Assembly (NCBI RefSeq): GCF_024298965.1
Contig: NZ_CP085193.1
Location: forward strand, 6,758,001 to 6,822,000
Length of the DNA: 64,000 nucleotides
Reading direction: 5' to 3'
Source of the DNA: Streptomyces rapamycinicus NRRL 5491
Lineage (GTDB): Bacteria > Actinomycetota > Actinomycetes > Streptomycetales > Streptomycetaceae
A program made the translations under genes and the position numbers. The notes below the pieces were generated by a model. That model was given only the letters and a program-made list of their open reading frames with translations, ran no database searches and had not been told where the DNA came from. Below, one piece after another: positions 54,399 through 61,483 of this stretch (positions within the stretch are counted from its first letter, which is position 1; every line of letters starts with the position of its first letter).

Positions 54399-55424
54399 TC
54401 AGACCGTGGCGCGACGGCGGCGGACCACGAAGACCGCGCCTCCGCCCGCGGCCATCGCCACACCGCCGATCACGGCGATCATCGGCAGCGCGGAGGAGGA
54501 ACCCGTTTCGGCCAGGCTGCCCTTCGGGCTGATCTCCGTGTCGCCCTCCGGCTTGTGCGGCAGCGGCTTCTTGCCACCCTGCGGCTTCGGGTCGGCCGGC
54601 GGCACATGGCCCGGCTCCGAACCCGCCTTCAGCACGTCGAACTCGTAGTACTCACCGGTCGAGTAGACGCAGTTGCCCTCGTCGTCCGCGTACACGCCGA
54701 CGCTGATGGCGTAGCCGAAGCCCTCGGGCGCGCTCTTGGCGACGCTCAGCCGGAGGTCGACCGTAAGGGTCTCGTGGGGGCGCACATCGGTGTAGCCGAT
54801 GTAGCCGGAGCCCGGGTCGCTCTCGTCGGTGGAGATCGCCTTCCAGGCGCCGGACTTGGGGTCCTTGTACTGCAGCGTCAGGTGCTTGCCCGTCCCGTCC
54901 GGGGCGGACTCGTGCACCGTGCCCGCGAAGACCCCGAAGTCGACCCGCTGGTAGGCGCGGTCCGACTCGTTCTTCACCTGGAACTTGAAACCGTGGAAGC
55001 CGCTGCCCGCCACGACCTTCGACGGCAGGCCGACCAGGGTCGTGCTGAGCTCCGGGTCCTCGTTGTAGTCCCCGTCGTCCGCGCACTCGCCGTCGCCCGG
55101 CTCCTCGGTCGAGGTCGAAGTCGGGGTCGGGGTCGGGGTCGGGGTGGCGGTCTCGGTCGGGGTGGACGAGGGAGTGCCGCCGGGGTCGCCCGGGGTCGGA
55201 GCCTGGGTGGCGCTCGTGGACGGTGCCGGGGTGGTCGGCGTGGCCTCGTCGGTCGGGGTCTCCGACGGCGCCGGGTCCTCCGGGGACGGCGTCACGGTCT
55301 CGGAGGCGGACGGCGACGGGCTCTCGCTCGGCGTCTCCGCGAAGGCAGCGGGGGCCGCGAGAAGCGCGGCGGGGGCTATGGCGGCCGTCGCTGCGGCGGC
55401 CGCCAGGGCGCGGCGAAGCTTCAT
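54399..55424 (-). CDS. LAxTG-anchored cell-surface protein
   Basis: This is a 341-residue precursor. A signal peptide (ALLAAPAAFA, cleavage near 29) is followed by a Ser/Thr/Pro-rich stalk (to about 110) and a beta-rich domain (LSTTLVGLPSKVVAGSGFHGFKF; YIGYTDVRPHETLTVDLRLSV). The C terminus is a sorting signal: LAETG (about 304-308), a hydrophobic helix and RRRR. This motif is the substrate of Streptomyces class E sortases, which attach proteins to peptidoglycan. ATG has GAGAGG 7 nt upstream. Ligand unknown; no sortase gene is nearby. Confidence 0.88.
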   Translation of the reverse strand: MKLRRALAAAAATAAIAPAALLAAPAAFAETPSESPSPSASETVTPSPEDPAPSETPTDEATPTTPAPSTSATQAPTPGDPGGTPSSTPTETATPTPTPTPTSTSTEEPGDGECADDGDYNEDPELSTTLVGLPSKVVAGSGFHGFKFQVKNESDRAYQRVDFGVFAGTVHESAPDGTGKHLTLQYKDPKSGAWKAISTDESDPGSGYIGYTDVRPHETLTVDLRLSVAKSAPEGFGYAISVGVYADDEGNCVYSTGEYYEFDVLKAGSEPGHVPPADPKPQGGKKPLPHKPEGDTEISPKGSLAETGSSSALPMIAVIGGVAMAAGGGAVFVVRRRRATV

Positions 55425-55549
55425 GAAGACCTCTCTGGGTCCGTACGTATCCCCTGGGGGCGATACGCGTGTGGAAGGCCGTCGCGGTGGGGCGCGGGAT
55501 GGCCGTGCGTTTGCACGTACATGACCAGGCGAATGGCTGAAAGGTTGCC

Positions 55550-55577
55550 TTCACAGTTGCTCACAGAATGGTCACAG
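55550..55577 (-). promoter_or_regulatory. Three phased TCACAG direct repeats upstream of the LAETG gene
   Basis: TTCACAG, CTCACAG and GTCACAG begin at 55550, 55560 and 55571, spaced 10 and 11 bp. The spacing equals one helical turn, as in PhoP-type direct-repeat boxes whose core is GTTCACC, but the core match is only partial. Confidence 0.4.
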
Positions 55578-55820
55578 AATCCGCGACAGGCGCCCTGCCT
55601 CGCACGTCATCACCCGTACGGCGCGTGACCGGCCCGCGCGCGGGCTCGTTGTGCCCGGTGCCGCGCCAGCCAGGAGCGGCCCGGAAAATCCACGCGTGGC
55701 TCAGTTCCGCCGCAGCGATGAGACGCGGCCCCTGTGGTGATTCAGGCGGCGCGTCGTGGGACCTCGCTCCGGCGAGGTGACCGGTCGGCAGGGGACAGCA
55801 GCCCGGTCACCACCTAAGGG

Positions 55821-55852
55821 CGGTCGGCCCCGGGGACGCCTGGGGCCGACCG
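55821..55852. terminator. CGGTCGGCCCC / GGGGCCGACCG hairpin
   Basis: An 11-bp perfect stem with a 10-nt loop, part of the hairpin cluster between the LAETG and chorismate mutase genes. No U-tract flanks it. Confidence 0.5.
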
Positions 55853-56022
55853 TATCCGGTCGAAACGGTTGCGCCCGGCGCTCCGCATCCACCACGATGC
55901 TGAGAGGGAAAACGCCCCCGGTCACACCCCGACATTGGTCCGACCACGCGGGCGTACGCCGTTCAGACACCCCTGACATACGGGCCCCATAAGCCAGCGG
56001 CGCAACCCCCCGGCGCCGCCTC

Positions 56023-56055
56023 TCAGCACCGGCGCTGCCCTGACGCCGGTGCTGA
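56023..56055. terminator. TCAGCACCGGCG / CGCCGGTGCTGA hairpin
   Basis: A 12-bp perfect stem with a 9-nt loop, in tandem with the stronger hairpin 8 bp to the right. Together they probably end chorismate mutase transcription on the minus strand. Confidence 0.6.
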
Positions 56056-56062
56056 CCGCCTA

Positions 56063-56105
56063 GGGCCCCGGGGGCGCCCGCCTCGTTCGGGCGCTCCCGG
56101 GGCCC
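56063..56105. terminator. 18-bp stem terminator downstream of chorismate mutase
   Basis: GGGCCCCGGGGGCGCCCG pairs with CGGGCGCTCCCGGGGCCC with one G-U, closing a 7-nt loop. It begins 76 bp beyond the chorismate mutase stop codon on the minus strand. Confidence 0.75.
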
Positions 56106-56181
56106 TTCGCCTGCCCGTGGCCGCGAAGGCGGAGGGATCTAGACGCGGGGGATCTGGACGCGGAGGGATCGGACGCGGGGA

Positions 56182-56451
56182 TCAGACCCGGCCCCGGCAC
56201 AGCTCCAGCAGCGTCATGGCGAGCGTCGTACCGGGCTTGCCCAGCCGCTGCCGGTAGCGGTCGAGGATCTCCATCTCGCGGGATAGGTGCACCCGCCGTC
56301 CGCCCGCCGCGATCCGTGCCTCCTGGACGGTGGCCGAGACGGCCATCCGCTCCCGGACGAGATCGAGGATCTGCCCGTCGAGGGCGTCGATCCGCTCCCG
56401 CGCGGTGCCGATCACATGGGCGGCCTCTGTGGCCGAAACGCTGCTGCTCAT
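56182..56451 (-). CDS. Chorismate mutase (AroQ type)
   Basis: This 89-residue all-helical enzyme converts chorismate to prephenate, the branch point to Phe and Tyr. AroQ residues are visible: RERIDALDGQILDLVRERM (Arg and Asp of the active site), VQEARIAAGG with the conserved Arg, and LSREMEILDRYRQR. The usual 90-residue length is met. ATG has AGGAG 8 nt upstream. Its 5' leader contains a small aromatic-rich ORF and a U-tailed terminator, so it is probably attenuated by aminoacyl-tRNA supply. guaA is divergent. Confidence 0.88.
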   Translation of the reverse strand: MSSSVSATEAAHVIGTARERIDALDGQILDLVRERMAVSATVQEARIAAGGRRVHLSREMEILDRYRQRLGKPGTTLAMTLLELCRGRV

Positions 56452-56517
56452 ATCCGTATCTCCTGGTCCGTTTCGCGGGGCCCTGGAGCCCGGTCGAGGC
56501 CCGGAGACAAGACAGAA

Positions 56518-56545
56518 CGCCCCGGGCCTTTGCCGGCCCGGGGCG
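56518..56545 (-). terminator. Attenuator terminator of chorismate mutase
   Basis: On the minus strand CGCCCCGGGCC-ggcaaa-GGCCCGGGGCG (11-bp perfect stem, 6-nt loop) is followed by the U-rich TTCTGTCTTGTCT. It lies between the leader peptide stop (56568) and the enzyme start (56451). CGGGCCGG at 56533-56540 of its 5' arm is complementary to CCGGCCCG in the leader ORF (56595-56602), giving a possible alternative pairing. Confidence 0.65.
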
Positions 56546-56567
56546 CCTGGGAAGTCGCTGTCAGTGT

Positions 56568-56639
56568 TTACGCAGCACGACCATGGCAGCCGGACGGGCC
56601 GGTGCCATAGGTAAAGACGAACGTCATGCGCGTGGACAT
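56568..56639 (-). CDS. Aromatic-rich leader peptide of chorismate mutase
   Basis: This is a 23-residue leaderless ORF ending TAA; residues 5-11 are MTFVFTY, that is, Phe at 7 and 9 and Tyr at 11. The second Phe uses UUU and Tyr uses UAU, codons rare in this genome. The ATG is 7 nt after CATAAT (56647-56652), which with TTGGAC (56671-56676) and an 18-bp spacer forms a good promoter. The layout matches leaderless leader peptides of Streptomyces amino acid operons. It has not been seen expressed. Confidence 0.6.
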   Translation of the reverse strand: MSTRMTFVFTYGTGPSGCHGRAA

Positions 56640-56646
56640 GACGTCG

Positions 56647-56676
56647 ATTATGGGCCCGTTAGAATCGAAAGTCCAA
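56647..56676 (-). promoter_or_regulatory. Promoter of the chorismate mutase leader transcript
   Basis: TTGGAC-N18-CATAAT on the minus strand. It overlaps the likely guaA -10 TAGAAT (56660-56665) on the other strand, so the two divergent genes share one promoter region. Confidence 0.6.
56660..56665 (+). promoter_or_regulatory. Probable -10 element of guaA
   Basis: TAGAAT, with a weak -35 ATGACG 16 bp upstream, gives a guaA leader of about 92 nt. The weak -35 overlaps the start of the antisense leader peptide. Confidence 0.4.
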
Positions 56677-56763
56677 ACCTGCGGTCCCGCCCCGAAGCCG
56701 TGGCCCCGCCGCAGCCTTGTCCCACGTTCCACCGCACGCCACCACCGCCGGAAGGCCGCCGAA

Positions 56764-58350
56764 GTGCCATCAGCGTCCCCTGCTGCCGCCCCCGACACCG
56801 TCCTGGTCGTCGACTTCGGCGCGCAGTACGCCCAGCTCATCGCCCGCAGGGTCCGTGAGGCCCGGGTCTACAGCGAGATCGTTCCGTCCACCATGCCGGT
56901 GGCCGAGATGCTCGCCAAGAACCCCAAGGCGATCATCCTCTCCGGCGGCCCCTCGTCGGTCTACGCCGAGGGCGCGCCCACGCTCGACCGCGCGCTCTTC
57001 GAAGCGGGCGTCCCCGTCTTCGGCATGTGCTACGGCTTCCAGCTGATGGCCAAGTCGCTCGGCGGCACCGTGGACAACACCGGGGCGCGGGAGTACGGCC
57101 GTACGGCGCTCACCGTCACCAAGCAGGGCTCGATGCTCTTCGCGGGCACCCCCGAGGAGCAGCAGGTGTGGATGTCGCACGGCGACGCCTGCTCCCAGGC
57201 CCCCGAGGGCTTCACCGTCACCGCGTCCACCGACGTGGTGCCGGTCGCGGCCTTCGAATGCGACGAGCGCAGGCTGTACGGCGTGCAGCACCACCCCGAG
57301 GTGATGCACTCCACCCACGGCCAGCAGGTGCTGGAGCACTTCCTCTACCGGGGCGCCGGCCTGGAGCCCACCTGGACCACCACCAATGTGGTCGAGGAGT
57401 CCGTGGCCGCGATCCGGGAGCGGGTCGGCAGCAAGCGCGCGATCTGCGGGCTGTCCGGCGGTGTGGACTCCGCCGTGGCCGCCGCCCTCGTCCAGAAGGC
57501 CATCGGCGACCAGCTGACCTGCGTCTACGTGGACCACGGGCTGATGCGCAAGGGCGAGTCCGAGCAGGTCGAGAAGGACTTCGTGGCGGCCACCGGGGTG
57601 CAGCTGAAGGTCGTCGAGGCCGAGGAGCGGTTCCTTACCGCGCTCGCCGGGGTCTCCGACCCCGAGGAGAAGCGGAAGATCATCGGCCGGGAGTTCATCC
57701 GGGTCTTCGAGCAGGCGCAGGCCGAGCTGGTGGCCGAGGCGGGCGCGGCCGGTGAGGACGTGGAGTTCCTGGTCCAGGGCACCCTCTACCCCGACGTCGT
57801 GGAGTCCGGCGGCGGCACCGGCACCGCCAACATCAAGTCCCACCACAATGTGGGCGGGCTGCCCGACGACATCGAGTTCCAGCTGGTCGAGCCGCTGCGC
57901 CGGCTGTTCAAGGACGAGGTGCGGATGGTCGGGCAGGAGCTCGGCCTGCCGGACGAGATCGTCCACCGCCAGCCCTTCCCGGGCCCGGGCCTGGGCATCC
58001 GCATCATCGGCGAGGTCACCAAGGAGCGCCTGGACCTGCTGCGCGAGGCCGACGCCATCGCCCGCGAGGAGCTGACCGCCGCCGGTCTGGACCGCGACAT
58101 CTGGCAGTGCCCGGTGGTCCTGCTCGCCGACGTCCGCTCGGTCGGCGTCCAGGGCGACGGCCGCACCTACGGCCACCCGATCGTGCTGCGCCCGGTCTCC
58201 TCGGAGGACGCGATGACGGCGGACTGGTCGCGGCTGCCGTACGACGTGCTGTCGCGGATCTCCACCCGCATCACCAACGAGGTGGATCAGGTGAACCGGG
58301 TGGTGCTGGACATCACCAGCAAGCCGCCCGGCACCATCGAGTGGGAGTGA
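56764..58350 (+). CDS. guaA: GMP synthase (glutamine-hydrolysing)
   Basis: This 528-residue enzyme converts XMP to GMP with glutamine and ATP. The class I amidotransferase has [20 protein letters not shown], the nucleophile Cys in [11 protein letters not shown] and His/Glu in QHHPEVMHS. The PP-loop ATP site is [16 protein letters not shown], and a dimerisation domain ends [15 protein letters not shown] has GGAAGG 8 nt upstream. Divergent chorismate mutase shares its promoter region. It is followed by two short copies of its own stop region. Confidence 0.95.
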   Translation: MPSASPAAAPDTVLVVDFGAQYAQLIARRVREARVYSEIVPSTMPVAEMLAKNPKAIILSGGPSSVYAEGAPTLDRALFEAGVPVFGMCYGFQLMAKSLGGTVDNTGAREYGRTALTVTKQGSMLFAGTPEEQQVWMSHGDACSQAPEGFTVTASTDVVPVAAFECDERRLYGVQHHPEVMHSTHGQQVLEHFLYRGAGLEPTWTTTNVVEESVAAIRERVGSKRAICGLSGGVDSAVAAALVQKAIGDQLTCVYVDHGLMRKGESEQVEKDFVAATGVQLKVVEAEERFLTALAGVSDPEEKRKIIGREFIRVFEQAQAELVAEAGAAGEDVEFLVQGTLYPDVVESGGGTGTANIKSHHNVGGLPDDIEFQLVEPLRRLFKDEVRMVGQELGLPDEIVHRQPFPGPGLGIRIIGEVTKERLDLLREADAIAREELTAAGLDRDIWQCPVVLLADVRSVGVQGDGRTYGHPIVLRPVSSEDAMTADWSRLPYDVLSRISTRITNEVDQVNRVVLDITSKPPGTIEWE

Positions 58351-58402
58351 CCGGCGTCGAGTGTCGAGTGGGGGTGACCGGCGTCGAGTGGGGGCGACCG
58401 GC
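58332..58402 (+). repeat. Stop-codon-region repeats after guaA
   Basis: CGAGTGGGAGTGACCGGC, the guaA 3' end with its TGA, is followed by two near copies (CGAGTGGGGGTGACCGGC and CGAGTGGGGGCGACCGGC). The repeated unit includes the stop codon or a decayed version. Confidence 0.8.
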
Positions 58403-58498
58403 CCGCGCCGCGGCCCGCCCCGGACCGTCCTGACTCTGGCCTCCTGCGATACCCAGAGGTAGCTTCCGCTCCAGCACACCTGAGGAGCGGAGCTGCCG

Positions 58499-59296
58499 AT
58501 GACGAACCAGCCGCAGACCCCCACCCCGATACCGACCGACCAGCTGCGGTTCACCATGCCCCCGCAGCACACCTCGCCCCATGACGAGCGCCGCTACCGC
58601 AAGGAGCGGCTGGCCGCGGCGCTGCGCCTGTTCGGGCGGTTCGGGTACGAGGAGGGGGTCGCGGGCCACATCACCGTGCGGGACCCGGAGTTCACCGACT
58701 GCTACTGGGTGAATCCGTTCGGCATGCCCTTCGGCCACATCACCGTGAGCGATCTGCTCCTCGTCAACCAGGCGGGCCAGGTGGTCGAGGGGCGCGCCCA
58801 CGTCAACCAGGCGGCCTTCGTCGTTCACTCTTCCGTGCATCAGGCGCGGCCGGACGTCGTGGCCGTCGCGCACAGCCGATCGGTGCACGGCCGCGCGCTG
58901 GCCGCGCTCGGCGAGCCGCTGGAGCCGATCACCCAGGAGGTCTGTGCCTTCTTCGAGGACCACGCGGTCTACGGGGGCACCACGGGGGTCGTCGTGGACG
59001 AGGACGAGGGGCGCGCGATCGCCGCCGCGCTCGGCGGCCACAAGGCCCTCATCCTGCGCAATCGCGGTCTGCTGACGGTCGGGGACTCGGTCGACGCGGC
59101 CGCGTGGTGGTTCATCACGATGGAGCGGGCCGCCCAGGTCCAGCTGACCGCGAAGGCGTCGGGCAAGCCGGTGCCCATCGACTACGCCGACGCGATGCGG
59201 ACGCGTGAGCAGCTGGGAAACGATCTTGTGGCGTGGATCAACTATCAACCTCTGTATCTGCAGATCACCCGCGATGAGCCGGACCTGCTGAGCTGA
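58499..59296 (+). CDS. Class II aldolase/adducin family protein
   Basis: This 265-residue protein has the class II aldolase fold: GVAGHITVRDPEFTDCYWVNPFGMPF over about residues 50-75, HSRSVHGRALAALGEPLEPI with the metal-binding His pattern, and LILRNRGLLTVGDSVDAAAWWF. Adducin-like members act as fuculose-phosphate aldolases or as uncharacterised proteins. The first 20 residues are Pro/Thr-rich. ATG has GAGGAG upstream. It is not clearly linked to guaA or its downstream genes in one pathway. Confidence 0.82.
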   Translation: MTNQPQTPTPIPTDQLRFTMPPQHTSPHDERRYRKERLAAALRLFGRFGYEEGVAGHITVRDPEFTDCYWVNPFGMPFGHITVSDLLLVNQAGQVVEGRAHVNQAAFVVHSSVHQARPDVVAVAHSRSVHGRALAALGEPLEPITQEVCAFFEDHAVYGGTTGVVVDEDEGRAIAAALGGHKALILRNRGLLTVGDSVDAAAWWFITMERAAQVQLTAKASGKPVPIDYADAMRTREQLGNDLVAWINYQPLYLQITRDEPDLLS

Positions 59297-59401
59297 CACC
59301 CTCCGCGGTGCGGCACAATCCCCTCTCAACACATGTCAGTTGGGCGGTGCCGTGCGAACCCGCGGTCCCGTACGGAACGAGTGAACGACGGAGCGACCCG
59401 C

Positions 59402-60697
59402 GTGGCGGTGGAACAGGCGGAGAACGCCACGACGGCAGAAGGACAGCACCTTCATGGGCACCCACACGGCCACAAGGGCTGTGAATGCCCTCAGGGGGCC
59501 CGTGAGGGCCACCGGAGGGCCGTGGCCACGTTCGTGGCCCTACGGGAGCGTTTCGCGGCCGGAGAGGGCCTTCCCAGGGCTCTCGCCCACTCGGCCGGGG
59601 CGTCCCGGCAGTGGGTCTCGGACGAGCTGGCCCACGCGGCCCGCTCGGTGGCCGACAGCGGCCGCGCCGAGACCCCGGCCTGGCGCCACCGGGTGTGGCT
59701 GCGCACGGTGTTCGTGGTGTGGGGCGCGGCCGGGGCGCTGCTGATCGGCCAGTTGGCCACGGCGATCGGCGCGGGCTGGTCGGTCGCGCGGACGGCCGGG
59801 CTCACCGCCGCCGTGATCACCGCCGCGCTGCTGACCCTCGCCGCCCGGCTGCACCGCGCGGACGGCGGCCCGCTCGCCCCGCTCGTCGGCGAGGACAACC
59901 GGCTCTCCACCTCCCGTACCGTCGCCGCCGCCTGGCTGCTGGTCGCGGTCTTCGCGGTGCTGGTGCTCGGCGTCGAGCTGGCCGTGGCCCCCGGTGACCG
60001 GCAGCGGCTGACCGACGGGCTCGCCCTCGGCCGCACCGCAGGGCTCCTTACGGCCGCCGCGCTGACGTGTGCGGCCGCGGTGCTGGCACGGCTCGTCGTG
60101 GCGGCCCGGGTGCGGGCGCAGCGGCTCCAGAAGGTGCGGGCCGTGCGCCCGCGCGCCGCCGATCTGCTGACGGACGACGCGGGCCGCGGCAGCTTCGCCG
60201 ATGTGCAGTACATCGTCGTCCACACCGTGGCCCTCGCCTTCACCGCGGTCCGCCTCGCCCGCGAGCCGTGGCGGCTGCCCGATGTGCCGTGGGGCCTGGC
60301 GCTGCTGGCGGCCGTGTCGGTGGTGATGTACCTGACCGGGAAGTACGCCGAGGGCGGCCGCCCGACCGTGCTGTCCGTCGTACGGGCCCTCCCCGAGGAG
60401 GGCGCCATCGACCGCGACGCCCCGATCCGCACCGGCGACGACATCGAGATCCGCGGCAGCGGCTTCGTCCCGCCGGGCGCCCAGGACCCGGACCGCCTGG
60501 CCAAGCTGGTGGTCCGCATCGGCGCGGTGCACGTCCATGTCCCGCTGGTCCCGGTGGCCGGGGGCTTCAGCAGCCCCACGGACACCGCGCTCACCGTGCC
60601 GGTCCCGGTGGACGTGGAGCCGGGCCGGGTGGATGTGCAGGTCGTGACGGCCTCGGGGGCGGAGACCAACCGCTATCCCATCGATGTTATGGACTGA
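59402..60697 (+). CDS. Multi-pass membrane protein with IPT/TIG-like C-terminal domain
   Basis: This is a 431-residue protein. The N terminus has a His/Cys-rich stretch (HLHGHPHGHKGCECP) that may bind metal. Six transmembrane helices follow (for example AAAWLLVAVFAVLVLGVELA). The last about 105 residues are a beta-rich IPT/TIG-like domain (IRTGDDIEIRGSGFVPPGA). GTG 59402 has GGAG 8 nt upstream; GTG 59381 is an in-frame alternative. Function unknown. Confidence 0.7.
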   Translation: MAVEQAENATTAEGQHLHGHPHGHKGCECPQGAREGHRRAVATFVALRERFAAGEGLPRALAHSAGASRQWVSDELAHAARSVADSGRAETPAWRHRVWLRTVFVVWGAAGALLIGQLATAIGAGWSVARTAGLTAAVITAALLTLAARLHRADGGPLAPLVGEDNRLSTSRTVAAAWLLVAVFAVLVLGVELAVAPGDRQRLTDGLALGRTAGLLTAAALTCAAAVLARLVVAARVRAQRLQKVRAVRPRAADLLTDDAGRGSFADVQYIVVHTVALAFTAVRLAREPWRLPDVPWGLALLAAVSVVMYLTGKYAEGGRPTVLSVVRALPEEGAIDRDAPIRTGDDIEIRGSGFVPPGAQDPDRLAKLVVRIGAVHVHVPLVPVAGGFSSPTDTALTVPVPVDVEPGRVDVQVVTASGAETNRYPIDVMD

Positions 60698-60774
60698 GTC
60701 GTTCCGGTCGGCCGCTCCGTATGGTTTCGTCGAACGCGCAACCAAACGGCGGTGCGACGGGAGAGGCGGGCGGC

Positions 60775-61368
60775 ATGAGACACGCGGATCGTATGGCCGG
60801 TTCGGGAACGGCGGGCAGTGGCGGGAGCGTGCACGGTATGGGCGGTATGGGTGGCGTGAGCGGCATAGGCGGGCAGCCGCAGCCCGTGGGGATCAGGGCC
60901 ACCGCCGCCCGTTACGCGCTGCTGCCGCTGCGGATCTTCCTCGGCGTCACCTTCGTCTACGCCGGAATCGACAAGCTCACCGACTCGGCCTTCCTGTCCG
61001 ACTCGGGCTCGGGCTCGATCGGCGAGCTGATGCGCCAGGTGCGGGACACCTCGGCCATGCCCTGGCTGGTCGACCAGGCCCTCAAGGACCCCACCGCCTT
61101 CGGCTACGCGATGGCCTACGGCGAACTGGCCGTCGGCCTCGGCATCCTGGTGGGCCTCCTCTCCCGCCTGGCCGCCTTCGGCGGCGCGCTGATCTCGCTG
61201 AGCCTGTGGCTCACCGTCAGCTGGCATTCGGACCCGTACTACTACGGCAACGACCTGGCCTATCTGATGGCGTGGCTGCCGCTGGTGCTGGCCGGGGCGC
61301 CGTATCTCTCCCTGGACGTCGTCATCTCCCGGCGCCGGCGCCGGCAGGGCTCGCAGCTCTTCACGTAG
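60775..61368 (+). CDS. DoxX family membrane protein
   Basis: This 197-residue protein has a Gly/Met-rich N terminus (GMGGMGGVSGIGG) before about four transmembrane helices: LLPLRIFLGVTFVYAGIDKL, FGYAMAYGELAVGLGILVGL, LISLSLWLTVSW and YLMAWLPLVLAG. The pattern is DoxX-like, related to the small subunit of thiosulfate:quinone oxidoreductase or to general redox-linked membrane proteins. ATG has GGGAGAGG upstream. It may be cotranscribed with the TIG-like gene 78 bp away. Confidence 0.78.
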   Translation: MRHADRMAGSGTAGSGGSVHGMGGMGGVSGIGGQPQPVGIRATAARYALLPLRIFLGVTFVYAGIDKLTDSAFLSDSGSGSIGELMRQVRDTSAMPWLVDQALKDPTAFGYAMAYGELAVGLGILVGLLSRLAAFGGALISLSLWLTVSWHSDPYYYGNDLAYLMAWLPLVLAGAPYLSLDVVISRRRRRQGSQLFT

Positions 61369-61458
61369 CCCGCGGCTCTTCACGCGGCTCGTGGCTTCTC
61401 ACGGGGGGCGCGTCTCTTCCCGGGGCGCGTCTTCCCGGGGCGCGCCTCTTCGAGCAGG
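61369..61458. repeat. Short CGGGGCGCGTCTTCC-type repeats between convergent genes
   Basis: About five degenerate copies of TTCCCGGGGCGCGTC lie between the DoxX and kinase 3 stops. No gene is seen. Confidence 0.7.
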
Positions 61459-61483
61459 TCGTCGTCCCGGGCCCGGGGGCCCG

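Larger units (their letters stand above)
55425..56181. other. 757-bp gene-free region with several strong hairpins and direct repeats
   Basis: No credible ORF was found. From left it contains a phased TCACAG repeat (55550-55577), three consecutive hairpins (55762-55777, 55776-55811, 55821-55852), then two further hairpins (56023-56055 and 56063-56105). It contains the LAETG promoter on the left and the chorismate mutase terminators on the right. The middle part may encode a structured RNA. Confidence 0.5.

Noticed and set aside
55762..55852. Possible cobalamin or c-di-AMP riboswitch
   Set aside because: I looked for their conserved cores and did not find them, and the hairpins are on neither strand a leader of a fitting gene.
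55701..55992. Short frames on both strands in the hairpin cluster
   Set aside because: No RBS, no domain and no codon bias; the hairpins are incompatible with a normal coding region.
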